From Actibacterium sp. (GTDB taxonomy: Bacteria > Pseudomonadota > Alphaproteobacteria > Rhodobacterales > Rhodobacteraceae): a stretch of 64,000 nt of DNA. Under the pieces are notes generated by a model, which ran no database searches, had not been told where the DNA came from, and saw nothing but the letters and a program-made list of their open reading frames with translations. The stretch spans positions 62,001-126,000 of the forward strand of contig JADQCB010000001.1 of NCBI GenBank assembly GCA_016278325.1, in the 5' to 3' direction. Position 1 is the stretch's first letter, and every line of letters begins with the position of its first letter. The position numbers and the translations under genes were made by a program. This document shows, one piece after another, positions 1 through 9,381 of this stretch.

Positions 1-64
1 ATTCAGCCTAGGGCAGGCAATCGGTGGGCACAATGTCAAAATCCGTTACCTTGCCGCGCGATGG

Positions 65-700
65 CTATTGCGCATCGTCGGTCTTGGGACGGTTGGCGAC
101 GATCTCGTCGATCAGGCCCCAGTCCTTGGCCTGTTCGGGATCCATGAAATTGTCGCGCTCCAGCGCGTCCTGCACGGCCTTCAGTTTCTGGCCGGTGTGC
201 CGGACATAGATCTCGTTCAACCGGTCCTTCAGCTTCTGGGTTTCCTGCGCATGGATCATGATGTCGGTGGCCTGTCCCTGATACCCTCCGGACGGCTGGT
301 GAACCATGATCCGCGAATTGGGCAGCGAGAAGCGCATTCCCGGCGCCCCGGCGGCCAGCAGCAGCGACCCCATCGAGGCCGCCTGCCCCACGACCAGCGT
401 GCTGACACTGGGCTTGATGTATTGCATCGTGTCATAGATCGACAGCCCGGAGGTCACGACACCGCCGGGGCTGTTGATATACATGCTGATTTCCTTGGAG
501 GGATTCTCGGCCTCCAGGTGCAGCAACTGGGCCACGATCAGGCTGGCCATGCCGTCATGAACCGGGCCGGTGACAAAGATGATCCGCTCTTTCAGCAGGC
601 GCGAGAAGATATCATAGGCGCGTTCGCCGCGCGCGGTCTGCTCGACCACCATCGGCACGAGGTTGTTCATGTAGTGTTCGTGAGGGTCGTTCATTGCCAC
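65..700 (-). CDS. clpP: ATP-dependent Clp protease proteolytic subunit
   Basis: Serine protease core of the ClpXP/ClpAP complex, which degrades unfolded or tagged cytoplasmic proteins. The 211-residue product matches the usual ClpP length. The catalytic triad is in register: Ser109 (in GQAASMG), His134 (in MVHQP) and Asp183 (in ERDNF). The 25- and 74-residue spacings equal those of the E. coli enzyme. The protein can start at Met1 or Met3; both are in the same frame. No clpX is visible in the 64 bases left of the stop codon, so a clpX partner would lie outside the window or elsewhere. The gene is read away from the ectR-like regulator. Confidence 0.97.
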   Translation of the reverse strand: MAMNDPHEHYMNNLVPMVVEQTARGERAYDIFSRLLKERIIFVTGPVHDGMASLIVAQLLHLEAENPSKEISMYINSPGGVVTSGLSIYDTMQYIKPSVSTLVVGQAASMGSLLLAAGAPGMRFSLPNSRIMVHQPSGGYQGQATDIMIHAQETQKLKDRLNEIYVRHTGQKLKAVQDALERDNFMDPEQAKDWGLIDEIVANRPKTDDAQ

Positions 701-786
701 CTGCCTGTTATCCCGAGGGCCATGCTAGGCCCGAAAAACCTGACAGAGTCTTAGGACGCCGCCCCGGTGGCTGCAAGGGGCAGCGG

Positions 787-1272
787 TCAGTGACCGGGTG
801 TCTGGCGCTTGATGTCGCCGGGATCGAGCACCGGAGCGGCGTCCATGTCACCGGCGTTGAGCAATGACGCCACGCGCTCCAGCGCCGCGACGATCATCGC
901 CTGTTCCCAATCCGGAAGCGCGTCGAACCGGTCGACGTAACGATCCTGCAACGGGTCCGGCGCGCGGGCGATCGACGCGCGCCCCTCGTCGGTCAGGAAG
1001 ATATTGGTCTGGCGGCGATCGGCCTCGGACCGCTGGCGCGACACCAGCCCCTTGGCAACCAGCCGGTCGATCAGGGTCGTGATGGTGGCCTGGCTGACCC
1101 CCATCCGGGTGGACAGCGCCTTGGGCGTTGATGCTCCGGTCTCGGCAACAATCTGGAGCACGCGAATCTGCACCGCGGTCAGACCCGCCGATTTCGCCAG
1201 CTCCCGCCCGTAAAGCTCGGTGGCGCGGAGAATGCGGCGCAGCGCAATCAGGCTGATATCCGATCTTTTCAC
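787..1272 (-). CDS. ectR: MarR-family regulator, probable EctR of the ectoine operon
   Basis: A 161-residue winged-helix regulator of the MarR family. The recognition region is near residues 55-85 (SQATITTLIDRLVAKG), followed by the wing residues RQRSEADRRQ. It is transcribed divergently from ectA across a 245-base AT-rich intergenic region. MarR-type EctR proteins encoded next to ectABC repress ectoine synthesis in halotolerant methylotrophs. By position and family this gene is the likely local repressor; the assignment is inferred from context, not from a unique motif. A near-palindrome overlapping the probable ectA -10 element (1478-1495) is a plausible binding site. Confidence 0.85.
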   Translation of the reverse strand: MKRSDISLIALRRILRATELYGRELAKSAGLTAVQIRVLQIVAETGASTPKALSTRMGVSQATITTLIDRLVAKGLVSRQRSEADRRQTNIFLTDEGRASIARAPDPLQDRYVDRFDALPDWEQAMIVAALERVASLLNAGDMDAAPVLDPGDIKRQTPGH

Positions 1273-1462
1273 GACAACTCTCCCTGCGGGCCGGCGCCCG
1301 AATCGCGGCTTGATCCTGAAAACAAGAGGAAATCGCTTTGCGAGGCAAATACTTTTTTACAGCAAGACAAAGCAATATCCACAAAAATCAACAGGTTTCC
1401 TTCGATTTTCTTGGAATTTTCCCGAACCAATCAGCAATCTCCCAGAAATTACACTTAGCCTA

Positions 1463-1495
1463 TTGAAGTTTCGCATGGCTAACTATATTGTTGGT
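1463..1495 (+). promoter_or_regulatory. Candidate ectA promoter with overlapping MarR-type operator
   Basis: TTGAAG (1463-1468) and TATATT (1484-1489), 15 bases apart, look like -35 and -10 elements upstream of the ectA start at 1518. The imperfect palindrome GCTAACTATATTGTTGGT (1478-1495, 12 of 18 positions symmetric) covers the -10. A dimeric repressor bound there would block polymerase. The spacer is shorter than the ideal 17, and TTAGCC (1455-1460) is an alternative -35. Confidence 0.45.
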
Positions 1496-1517
1496 CGTGA
1501 GCAGAGTGAGGACCGAC

Positions 1518-2057
1518 ATGAACATGCAGACCCCGAAGGCCCTTAAGGCCGCCAAAGCCCCGATCACGTTCCGGACCCCGGTCCAGGAGGACGGCGCCGA
1601 GATCTGGGAGCTCATTCGCGCATGCAAGCCGCTCGATGAGAATTCCATGTATTGCAACCTGTTGCAGTGCGATCATTTCGCCGACACCTGCGTGGTGGCC
1701 GAGATGGAAGGGAAGATCGTCGGATGGATTTCCGCCTATGTGCCCCCCAGCGACCCCGAAACTGTGTTTGTCTGGCAGGTCGCGGTGTCGCCGGACGCGC
1801 GTGGCCGTGGACTGGGCAGCAAGATGCTGCACGAACTGTTTTCGCGCGAAGCCTGTTACCAGGTATGGCGCCTTCAGACGACGATCACCCGTGACAACGA
1901 TGCCTCCTGGGCCCTGTTCAAGCGGTTCGCGGACAGCTGCGGCGCCGCGATGGACAGCGAAGCCTACTACAAGCGGGACACCCATTTCCGGGGCATCCAC
2001 GACACCGAGCATATGGTGACAATTCGCCTGGCCGAGCAACTCAAGGCCGCGGCCTGA
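1518..2057 (+). CDS. ectA: L-2,4-diaminobutyric acid N-gamma-acetyltransferase
   Basis: A GNAT-fold acetyltransferase that acetylates L-2,4-diaminobutyrate with acetyl-CoA, the second step of ectoine synthesis. The acetyl-CoA loop is visible as DARGRGLGSKML, preceded by the strand FVWQVAVSP. The start is placed at the ATG at 1518 because GTGAGG lies six bases upstream. An in-frame TTG at 1488 lacks a good site and falls inside the probable promoter. This gives 179 residues, normal for EctA. It is the first gene of ectA-ectB-ectC-ask_ect, with 58 bases to ectB. Confidence 0.96.
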   Translation: MNMQTPKALKAAKAPITFRTPVQEDGAEIWELIRACKPLDENSMYCNLLQCDHFADTCVVAEMEGKIVGWISAYVPPSDPETVFVWQVAVSPDARGRGLGSKMLHELFSREACYQVWRLQTTITRDNDASWALFKRFADSCGAAMDSEAYYKRDTHFRGIHDTEHMVTIRLAEQLKAAA

Positions 2058-2115
2058 TTGCCGGCGCGCGATTGCGTGACGCCAGCCCCCAGAATTTCAT
2101 CCACAAGAGGATCCC

Positions 2116-3405
2116 ATGACGACTGTTGAAACAGCCGACAAAGAAATCTTTGCACGACGCGAGTCCGAGGCCCGGTCCTATTGCCGGAACTTCGACACCG
2201 TCTTTACCAGTGCCGAAGGCAGCACCATGACCGATGCCGACGGCCGCACCTATATCGACTTCCTGGCCGGATGTTCGTCGCTGAACTATGGCCATAACGA
2301 CCCGGACATGAAGGCCGCGCTGCTGGACCATATCGCCGGCAACGGCATCGCCCACGGGCTGGACATGTATACCGATTCCAAGGCCGCCTTTCTCAAGGCG
2401 TTCGAGGAACTCGTGCTCTGGCCGCGCGGCATGGATCACAAGGTGATGATGACCGGCCCCACCGGCACCAACGCTGTCGAGGCCGCGATCAAGCTGGCCC
2501 GCAAGGTGACCGGGCGCAAGAACGTGATCTCGTTCACCAACGGGTTCCACGGCATGACGCTCGGATCGCTGGCGCTGACCGGCAATCACGGCAAGCGCGC
2601 CGGCGCCGGTGGCGTGTCGCTGAACGATGTCACCCGCATGCCCTTCGAGGGGGCGCTTGGCGACGACGTGGACACGTTGCAGATCATCGAATCGATGCTG
2701 GCGAATTCGTCCTCGGGGATCGAGCCGCCGGCCGCGTTCATCCTGGAACTGGTCCAGGGCGAAGGCGGGCTCAACGCCGCCAGCCCGGAATGGGTGCAGG
2801 GAATCGCCCGCCTGGCCGAAGCGCATGGCGCGCTTCTGATCGTCGATGACATCCAGGCCGGCCTGGGCCGCACCGGAAGCTTCTTCAGCTTCGACAATTT
2901 CGGCATCGTCCCGGACATGGTGACGATGGCCAAGTCGCTGTCTGGCTTCGGCCTGCCGTTCGCGGCGCTGCTGATCAAGCCGGAACATGACATCTGGAAG
3001 CCGGCCGAGCACAACGGCACCTTCCGTGGCAACACCCACGCCTTCGTCACCGCGCGCATCGCGCTGGAGAAGTTCTGGGCCGACGACCGGTTCCGCCACC
3101 AGATCGCGCTGAAGAGCCAGGTTCTGGAAGAACGCCTGCTTGGCATCGCGGCCCGGATTCCGGGCGCCACGATCAAGGGGCGCGGGATGATGCGCGGCGT
3201 CGATGTCGGATCGGGCGAGCTGGCCGGCGAAATCTGCGCCGAAGCCTTCCGCAACGGTCTTATCATCGAAACCTCGGGCGCCGAGGACGAGGTGGTGAAG
3301 GTGCTTGCGCCGCTCACCACGCCGATGGAACAGTTCAAGGAGGGGCTCGATATTCTCGAGTCGGCCGTCGATACCATCCTCCCTTTAAAAGTAGCTGCGG
3401 AGTAA
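2116..3405 (+). CDS. ectB: Diaminobutyrate--2-oxoglutarate transaminase
   Basis: A class-III PLP aminotransferase that converts L-aspartate-4-semialdehyde and glutamate to L-2,4-diaminobutyrate, the committing step of ectoine synthesis. The 429-residue product has PLP-binding Asp244 in [13 protein letters not shown] and Schiff-base Lys273 in [16 protein letters not shown] lies just upstream of the ATG at 2116. It is the second gene of the ectoine operon. The reverse direction of the same chemistry is probably carried out by the related but distinct DoeD at 32047-33417. Confidence 0.96.
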   Translation: MTTVETADKEIFARRESEARSYCRNFDTVFTSAEGSTMTDADGRTYIDFLAGCSSLNYGHNDPDMKAALLDHIAGNGIAHGLDMYTDSKAAFLKAFEELVLWPRGMDHKVMMTGPTGTNAVEAAIKLARKVTGRKNVISFTNGFHGMTLGSLALTGNHGKRAGAGGVSLNDVTRMPFEGALGDDVDTLQIIESMLANSSSGIEPPAAFILELVQGEGGLNAASPEWVQGIARLAEAHGALLIVDDIQAGLGRTGSFFSFDNFGIVPDMVTMAKSLSGFGLPFAALLIKPEHDIWKPAEHNGTFRGNTHAFVTARIALEKFWADDRFRHQIALKSQVLEERLLGIAARIPGATIKGRGMMRGVDVGSGELAGEICAEAFRNGLIIETSGAEDEVVKVLAPLTTPMEQFKEGLDILESAVDTILPLKVAAE

Positions 3406-3409
3406 GCGC

Positions 3410-3796
3410 ATGATCGTACGCGACTTCAACAAGCTGAAAGACAGCGACAGGGCCGTCTCGGACGCGCAATGGACCTCGGTGCGGATGCTTCTGGCCAATG
3501 ACGGGATGGGGTTTTCGTTCCACATCACCACGCTGAAGGCCGGTTCGGAACACACGTTCCATTACAAGCACCACTTCGAGAGCGTCTATTGCATCTCGGG
3601 AGAGGGCTCGATCACCGACCTTGCCTCGGGCGAAACCTACGAGATCAAGCCCGGCGTGATGTATGCGCTGGATCAGCATGACAAGCACACCGTCCGCGCC
3701 ACTGGCGAGGATCTGGTGATGGCATGCTGCTTCAACCCGCCCGTCACCGGTCACGAAGTGCACCGCGAAGACGGCTCCTACGCGCCGGCAGACTGA
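3410..3796 (+). CDS. ectC: L-ectoine synthase
   Basis: A cupin-fold enzyme that cyclises N-gamma-acetyl-L-2,4-diaminobutyrate to ectoine. The 128-residue product has the typical EctC length. The three iron-binding residues known from characterised ectoine synthases are present at the same positions: Glu57, Tyr85 and His93. The gene starts four bases after the ectB stop, which implies translational coupling. No ectD (ectoine hydroxylase) follows, so this window by itself supports ectoine but not 5-hydroxyectoine. Confidence 0.97.
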   Translation: MIVRDFNKLKDSDRAVSDAQWTSVRMLLANDGMGFSFHITTLKAGSEHTFHYKHHFESVYCISGEGSITDLASGETYEIKPGVMYALDQHDKHTVRATGEDLVMACCFNPPVTGHEVHREDGSYAPAD

Positions 3797-3834
3797 CAAA
3801 AGGACGTGCTCGGGCAACCGGGGACGGAACGACA

Positions 3835-5265
3835 GTGACCCATAAACATACCGTCGAGAAGATCGGCGGAACCTCCATGTCGCGCGTTCACGAACTGCGC
3901 GACACCCTTTTCATCGGCGACCGGACCGGCGACGACCTGTATAACCGGGTGTTCGTCGTGTCGGCATTCGGCGGCATTACCGACCTGTTGCTGGAACACA
4001 AGAAATCCGGCACGCCGGGCGTCTATGGGCTCTTTTCCAACGCCGACAACGATCGCGGCTGGTCCGACGCACTGAACGACGTGGCCGACGCGATGCGCGC
4101 CGCCCAGGACGCGGTGCTGGACCATCCCGCCGATCGCGCCTCGGCCGACGATTTCGTGCGAGAGCGGATCGAGGGCGCGCGCTCTTGCCTGATCGATCTT
4201 CAGCGGCTGTGCTCTTACGGGCATTTCCAGCTGTCGAGCCACATGCAGATCATCCGGGAGCTGCTTTCCGGCCTGGGCGAGGCGCATTCCGCCTTCGTCA
4301 CGGCCACGATGCTGCGCCGCGCGGGTGTCGATGCGCGCTTCGTCGATCTGTCGGGCTGGCGCGACGAGGGCAGCTATACGCTGGAAGAGCGCATCAAGCA
4401 GGGCTTTTCCGATGTCGATTTCGCGCGCGAATTGCCGATCGTGACCGGCTATGCACAATGCGCCGAAGGGTTGATGGCCGAATTCGACCGCGGATATTCC
4501 GAGGTCACCTTCTCGAAGATCGCGGCGCTGACCGGCGCGCGCGAGGCGATCATCCACAAGGAATTCCACCTGTCCTCGGCCGACCCGCGACTGGTGGGCG
4601 CGGATTCGGTGGTGAAACTTGGCCACACCAACTATGACGTCGCCGACCAGCTGTCGAACATGGGCATGGAGGCGGTCCACCCCAAGGCCGCCAAGATGCT
4701 GCGCCAGGCCGGGATCTCGCTGCGCGTGACCAACGCCTTCGAGCCGCACGATCCGGGCACGCTGATCGACGAGGAAGACGGCAATACCAGCCGCGTCGAG
4801 ATGGTCACGGGGCTGGGTGTCTATGCGCTGGAAGTGTTCGAACAGGACATGGTCGGCGTCAAGGGTTACGACAGTTCGATCCTCGATGTGCTGACCCGTC
4901 ACAAGGTGCGTATCGTCGCCAAGACATCGAACGCCAACACGATCACCCACTATCTGGATGCCCCTCTGAAACTGATCAAGCGGGTGGAGCGGGACCTGGC
5001 CGATCGCTATCCCGGCGCGCAGATCAGCGTGCGCAACCTGGCCGTGGTCGCGGCGATCGGGCGTGACCTGAAGGGCCTGAAAGTTCTCTCGCGCAGCCTG
5101 GCCGCTCTCGAGGACGCGGGGATCGACCCTGTTGCCGTTCAGCAAACCACGCGCGACGTGGACGCCCAGTTCATCGTCCCGCGCGACAAGATGGACGATG
5201 CCATCCGCACCCTGCACCGGGAACTCGTCGAATCCCCTTTGGCATCACTGAGACAGGTCGCATGA
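3835..5265 (+). CDS. ask_ect: Ectoine-pathway aspartate kinase
   Basis: An aspartokinase of the Ask_Ect type, which supplies aspartyl phosphate for aspartate semialdehyde and so feeds EctB. The kinase domain begins at the very N-terminus (KIGGTSMSR), and the C-terminal third (from about residue 330) looks like the tandem ACT region. I chose the GTG at 3835, 38 bases after ectC, because GGGACGGA precedes it and the protein then begins at the kinase motif, giving 476 residues. Upstream in-frame starts would overlap ectC. Linkage to ectABC marks this as the specialised isoenzyme, thought to escape the feedback control of the biosynthetic aspartokinase. Confidence 0.93.
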   Translation: MTHKHTVEKIGGTSMSRVHELRDTLFIGDRTGDDLYNRVFVVSAFGGITDLLLEHKKSGTPGVYGLFSNADNDRGWSDALNDVADAMRAAQDAVLDHPADRASADDFVRERIEGARSCLIDLQRLCSYGHFQLSSHMQIIRELLSGLGEAHSAFVTATMLRRAGVDARFVDLSGWRDEGSYTLEERIKQGFSDVDFARELPIVTGYAQCAEGLMAEFDRGYSEVTFSKIAALTGAREAIIHKEFHLSSADPRLVGADSVVKLGHTNYDVADQLSNMGMEAVHPKAAKMLRQAGISLRVTNAFEPHDPGTLIDEEDGNTSRVEMVTGLGVYALEVFEQDMVGVKGYDSSILDVLTRHKVRIVAKTSNANTITHYLDAPLKLIKRVERDLADRYPGAQISVRNLAVVAAIGRDLKGLKVLSRSLAALEDAGIDPVAVQQTTRDVDAQFIVPRDKMDDAIRTLHRELVESPLASLRQVA

Positions 5266-5297
5266 CGACCTGATGTCGGCCCGCTGCTCACGGGCTG

Positions 5298-5343
5298 CGC
5301 CCCGCCGCACACGCGATTTTGTGTGGCGGGGCGTCCGCGTTTT
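5298..5343 (+). terminator. Terminator of the ectoine operon
   Basis: The stem CGCCCCGCC/GGCGGGGCG plus ACAC/GTGT forms 13 pairs around the loop GCGATTTT, with a two-base GC bulge on the left arm. A T-containing tract follows, ending near the TTTT at about 5341. It lies 33 bases after the ask_ect stop and separates the ectoine operon from the ABC importer genes. Confidence 0.7.
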
Positions 5344-5388
5344 GCGCTTTACCGTCGGGCGACAGGTTCCAACGGGAAGGACAGAAGT

Positions 5389-6597
5389 ATGAAACGTCGC
5401 TTCGCAGCGGTCATCGCGGCCGCTCTTGTTGCATCGAGCGCCGCGGCCACGCCCGATCCGGCCGACTGGGATGCCGTGCTGGCCGAGGCCGAGGGGCAGA
5501 CCGTCTATTTCAATGCCTGGGGCGGTTCGACCGCGACCAACGACTTCATCGCCTGGGCGGGGGCGCAGGTGAAGGACCGGTACGGCGTGACGGTCGAGCA
5601 TGTGAAACTGTCCGACACCGCGGACGCGGTCAGCCGCGTGCTGGCCGAAAAGACCGCCGGCCAGGATCAGGGCGGCGCGGTGGACCTGATCTGGATAAAC
5701 GGCGCCAATTTCGCCGCCATGAAGGAAAACGACCTGTTGTTCGGCCCCTGGGCGGAAGACCTGCCCAACTGGAAATATGTCGATGTCGAAGGCAAGCCAG
5801 CGGTGGTCAACGATTTCACCGTGCCCACCGAGGGGTTCGAAAGCCCGTGGGCGATGGCGCAGGTCGTATTCTATCACGACACGGCCCGCCTGCCGGAGCC
5901 GCCTAAAACGATCGCCGGATTGCTGGATTGGGCCAAGGCGAACCCGGGCCGGTTCACCTTTCCGCAACCGCCCGATTTCCTGGGCACCACCTTTCTGAAA
6001 CAGGCGCTTTACGGGCTGGTGGACGATCCCTCGGTCCTTCAGAAACCGGTGGACGCGGTGGACTATGCGGCGATCACCGCGCCGCTGTGGTCCTTTCTCG
6101 ACGAACTGACCCCGAAGCTCTGGCGATCCGGCCGGGCCTATCCGCAGACCGGGCCGCGCCAGATCCAGCTCATGGCCGATGGCGAGATCGACCTGGCGAT
6201 CTCGTTCAGCCCGGGCGAGGCATCCACCGCCATCGCCAACCACCAGCTTCCCGACACGGTTCGCACCTTCGTGCTGGAGGGCGGCACCATCGGCAATGCC
6301 AGCTTCCTGGCGATCCCCTATAACGCCACGGCCAAGGCCGGTGCGATGGTGCTGGCGAATTTCCTGCTCTCGCCCGAGGCCCAGGCCCGCGCCCAGGATC
6401 CCGATATACTGGGATATGGCACGGTCCTGTCGATGGCCAGGCTGAGCGCCGAGCAGCGCGCGGCCTTCGACGCGCTGGATCTTGGCATTGCCACGCTGCC
6501 ACCGGAACAGCTTGGCCCCGTCCTGCCCGAGCCGCATCCCAGCTGGGCCACCCGCCTGGCCGAGGACTGGACCGCGCGCTACGGCATCGCGCCATAG
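5389..6597 (+). CDS. YnjB-type ABC transporter substrate-binding protein
   Basis: A periplasmic solute-binding protein of an ABC importer. Residues 1-20 form a signal peptide (positive start, hydrophobic core, likely cleavage after SSAAA). The mature part begins with an extracellular-binding-protein pattern (VYFNAWGGSTATNDFIAW), and WINGANFAAMKENDLLFGP is typical of the YnjB/COG4134 family. Start at the ATG at 5389 with GGAAGGA upstream; 402 residues. It is followed without a gap by a fused permease and an ATPase. The substrate of YnjBCD systems is not established to my knowledge, and the sequence does not reveal it. Confidence 0.85.
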   Translation: MKRRFAAVIAAALVASSAAATPDPADWDAVLAEAEGQTVYFNAWGGSTATNDFIAWAGAQVKDRYGVTVEHVKLSDTADAVSRVLAEKTAGQDQGGAVDLIWINGANFAAMKENDLLFGPWAEDLPNWKYVDVEGKPAVVNDFTVPTEGFESPWAMAQVVFYHDTARLPEPPKTIAGLLDWAKANPGRFTFPQPPDFLGTTFLKQALYGLVDDPSVLQKPVDAVDYAAITAPLWSFLDELTPKLWRSGRAYPQTGPRQIQLMADGEIDLAISFSPGEASTAIANHQLPDTVRTFVLEGGTIGNASFLAIPYNATAKAGAMVLANFLLSPEAQARAQDPDILGYGTVLSMARLSAEQRAAFDALDLGIATLPPEQLGPVLPEPHPSWATRLAEDWTARYGIAP

Positions 6598-8277
6598 ATG
6601 CGGCTGGCCCCGACGGTCACCCTGCTGCTGTTGCTCGGGCCGCTGCTGGCCGGGCTGGCGGGAACGCTCGCACCGGCATTGGGGGTGTTCCCGGCCCTGG
6701 GCGGCACCCGGCCCAGCCTGGCCCCGCTGCACGCGCTTCTTGCCTGGCCCGGGCTTGTCCCGGCCAGCCGCCTGAGCCTGACCACGGGCCTGGTAGCCAC
6801 CGCGCTGTCACTGGCCGTCACCACGCTGATCATGGCCGGCTGGTCGAACACCGCGGCCTTTCGCTGGATGGAGCGGGCGCTTTCGCCGCTGCTGTCGGTG
6901 CCGCATGCCGCGGCAGCCTTCGGCATCGCCTTCCTGATCGCGCCGTCGGGCTGGATTGCCCGCGCCCTGTCGCCCTGGCTGACCGGCTGGACACAACCGC
7001 CTGACCTGCTGATCGTGCAGGATCCCTGGGGCATGGCAATGGTGATGGGTCTGGTCGCGAAAGAGGTGCCGTTCCTGTTGCTGATGACCATGGCCGCCCT
7101 GCCCCAGACAATGCCGCGCCGCAGCCTGACCGTGGCGCAGGCCCTGGGCTATTGCCGTGTCACCGGCTGGCTGAAGGCGGTGTTCCCGCAGGTCTATCCG
7201 CGGATCCGCCTGCCGATCTACGCGGTCCTGGCCTATTCCATGTCGGTGGTCGATGTGGCGATCATCCTCGGGCCGAACACCCCGGCCCCGCTGGCGGTTC
7301 AGGTGGTGCGCTGGATGGGGGATCCGGATCTTTCGATGCGGTTCATCGCCTCGGGCGCGGCGGTGTTGCAATTGCTTCTGGTGCTTGCCGCGATCGGGCT
7401 GTGGCGCATGGGCGAAATGCTGGTGGCCTGTCTTGGCCGCCTGTGGATCGACCGCGGCGGCCGCGGGCATCTCGACCCTCTGCTGGCGCTGGCCGGGGCC
7501 GGCGCCGCGGGGCTGAGCGCGGCAGGTATCCTGTTTGGCCTGGCCGGTCTGGCCTTGTGGTCGGTCGCGGGATTCTGGGGGTTTCCCGACGCGCTGCCCG
7601 ACAGGCTGAGCCTTGACGGATGGGCGCGCCACGGCCCGATGCTGGCCGATCCGGCGACCGAGACGATCGTGATTGCCGCCGCCGCGACGCTGCTGGCGCT
7701 GGCGCTGACCCTGGCCTGCCTGGAGGCCGAACACCGATTCGGCCTGACGCCGGGCACGCGCAGCCTCTGGCTTTTGTACCTGCCATTGCTGATTCCCCAG
7801 ATCGCATTTCTGCCGGGGCTCCAGACGCTGGCCCTGCTTGTCGGCGCGGAGACCGGCCGCGGTGCGGTGATCCTGGGGCACGTGGTCTTCGTTCTGCCCT
7901 ATGTATTCCTGTCGCTGGCCGGGCCCTTCCGCGGGTGGGACAGGCGCTATGCCACCGTGGCGGCGGCGATGGGGGTCACGCAGAACCGCACCTTCTGGCA
8001 GATCCGTCTTCCGATGCTCCTGGCGCCGGTGCTGACCGCCGCCGCTGTCGGCATCGCTGTCTCGGTCGGGCAATACCTGCCGACGCTCTTGCTGGGTGCC
8101 GGACGGGTGCAGACCCTGACGACCGAGGCGGTCGCCCTGGCCTCGGGCGGCGACCGGCGGGTGATCGGGCTGTTTGCGCTGGCGCAGACCGGCATGGTGA
8201 TGCTGGGCTTTGCGCTTGCCATCGGACTGCCCCGGCTGGTCTGGGCCAACCGGCATGCGCTGCGGGGGACGGCATGA
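6598..8277 (+). CDS. YnjC-type ABC transporter permease, two fused permease domains
   Basis: A 559-residue inner-membrane permease with at least ten hydrophobic segments. It looks like two MetI-like permease halves in one chain, with a junction near residues 280-310. EAA-type cytoplasmic loops are visible in both halves (QALGYCRVTGWLKAVFPQVYP around 180-200 and AAMGVTQNRTFWQIRLPML around 455-475). The ATG directly follows the TAG stop of the binding-protein gene, so translation is probably coupled. The ATPase gene overlaps its stop by four bases (ATGA). One such protein could replace the usual permease dimer. Confidence 0.85.
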   Translation: MRLAPTVTLLLLLGPLLAGLAGTLAPALGVFPALGGTRPSLAPLHALLAWPGLVPASRLSLTTGLVATALSLAVTTLIMAGWSNTAAFRWMERALSPLLSVPHAAAAFGIAFLIAPSGWIARALSPWLTGWTQPPDLLIVQDPWGMAMVMGLVAKEVPFLLLMTMAALPQTMPRRSLTVAQALGYCRVTGWLKAVFPQVYPRIRLPIYAVLAYSMSVVDVAIILGPNTPAPLAVQVVRWMGDPDLSMRFIASGAAVLQLLLVLAAIGLWRMGEMLVACLGRLWIDRGGRGHLDPLLALAGAGAAGLSAAGILFGLAGLALWSVAGFWGFPDALPDRLSLDGWARHGPMLADPATETIVIAAAATLLALALTLACLEAEHRFGLTPGTRSLWLLYLPLLIPQIAFLPGLQTLALLVGAETGRGAVILGHVVFVLPYVFLSLAGPFRGWDRRYATVAAAMGVTQNRTFWQIRLPMLLAPVLTAAAVGIAVSVGQYLPTLLLGAGRVQTLTTEAVALASGGDRRVIGLFALAQTGMVMLGFALAIGLPRLVWANRHALRGTA

Positions 8278-8909
8278 GCGCGGGGCTGCACCTGGACGAC
8301 CTGTGCATCCGGCATCACGGCGCGGCGCTGGTGCGGCTGGATGTGCATATCGCTCCCGGCGAGGTGCTGACTGTGATGGGCCCCTCGGGGATCGGCAAAT
8401 CCACGCTGCTGGCGGCGATAACGGGAACCCTGCCGCCGGGCTTCACCACGACGGGGCGGATCACGCTCAACGGCCGCGACATCACCCACAGCGCCCCCGA
8501 GAACCGCCATGCCGGCATCCTGTTTCAGGACGAATTGCTGTTCGGGCACATGTCGGTCGGCCGCAATCTTTCCTTCGGCCTGCCGGCGACGCTGCGCGGC
8601 CGCGCGACGCGGCGAGCCAAGGTTGCCGCCGCACTGGCCGAGATCGGCCTCGAAGGCTTTGGCCCGCGCGACCCGGCGACGCTGTCGGGCGGGCAGAAGG
8701 CCCGGGTGGCGCTGATGCGGATGCTTCTGTCAGAGCCGCAGGCGCTGTTGCTGGATGAGCCGTTTTCGCGGCTCGACGCGGCGCTGAAGGACCAGATGCG
8801 CGCCCTTGTCTTCGAGCGGGCGCGCGACCGGGCGTTGCCGGTTCTGCTGGTGACCCATGACCCCGGCGATGCGAAAGCGGCCGGCGGCCGGGTCGTGACT
8901 CTGGCATAG
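8274..8909 (+). CDS. YnjD-type ABC transporter ATP-binding protein
   Basis: The ATPase of the three-gene importer, 211 residues. It has Walker A GPSGIGKST (36-44), a Q-loop near residue 85 (LFQDE), signature LSGGQ (137-141), Walker B ending LLLDEP (158-163), a D-loop and the switch His195 in VTHD. The start overlaps the permease stop as ATGA. The protein is short, with little after the H-loop and no C-terminal regulatory domain. It ends 19 bases before the convergent nusB gene. Confidence 0.88.
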   Translation: MSAGLHLDDLCIRHHGAALVRLDVHIAPGEVLTVMGPSGIGKSTLLAAITGTLPPGFTTTGRITLNGRDITHSAPENRHAGILFQDELLFGHMSVGRNLSFGLPATLRGRATRRAKVAAALAEIGLEGFGPRDPATLSGGQKARVALMRMLLSEPQALLLDEPFSRLDAALKDQMRALVFERARDRALPVLLVTHDPGDAKAAGGRVVTLA

Positions 8910-8928
8910 GGCGCGACGGCCGCTGCGG

Positions 8929-9381
8929 TCAGAATGTCTCGGGCCGGGCCTCGCGCGCCATGTGGTCGATCACCGCATTCACGAATTTCGGCTCGCGCCC
9001 CTCGGGAAAGAAAGCGTGGGCGAGATCGACATATTCGTTGATGACCACCCTGGGCGGCACCGCCTTGCCCACGAGCTCGGCACCGGCCCCGCGGAACAGC
9101 GCACGCAGGGTCGGGTCGATCCGGTCGATCGGCCACTTGGCCACCAATGCACGGTCGGTCATCTGGTCGATCTTCGCCTGCCTGTCCACGACCGTGTCGA
9201 GGATCGAGCGGAACAGATCCAGGTCGGCCTCGGCCATCTCGTCCTCGTCATAGACGGCACCGATCCGGTGCGTCTCGAACTCCTTGCGGATCGAATCGAT
9301 CGACTGGCCGGAATGCTCCATCTGGAACAGCGCCTGAACGGCATAAAGCCGCGCCGCGGATTTCATCTGACGGGTGCTCAT
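8929..9381 (-). CDS. nusB: Transcription antitermination factor NusB
   Basis: An all-helical RNA-binding factor that, with NusE (S10), binds boxA of rRNA transcripts. The 150-residue product starts MSTRQMKSAARLYAVQALFQ, the usual NusB N-terminus, and ends with the conserved helix containing PPRVVINEYVDLAHAF and FVNAVIDHMARE. The ATG overlaps the ribH stop as ATGA, so the two are translationally coupled. Longer in-frame extensions would run through ribH and are rejected. It is the last gene of the ribE-ribBX-ribH-nusB series. Confidence 0.95.
   Translation of the reverse strand: MSTRQMKSAARLYAVQALFQMEHSGQSIDSIRKEFETHRIGAVYDEDEMAEADLDLFRSILDTVVDRQAKIDQMTDRALVAKWPIDRIDPTLRALFRGAGAELVGKAVPPRVVINEYVDLAHAFFPEGREPKFVNAVIDHMAREARPETF

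Noticed and set aside
1-64. A gene downstream of clpP at the left edge
   Set aside because: Only 64 bases are available and they show no ribosome site, start or family match.
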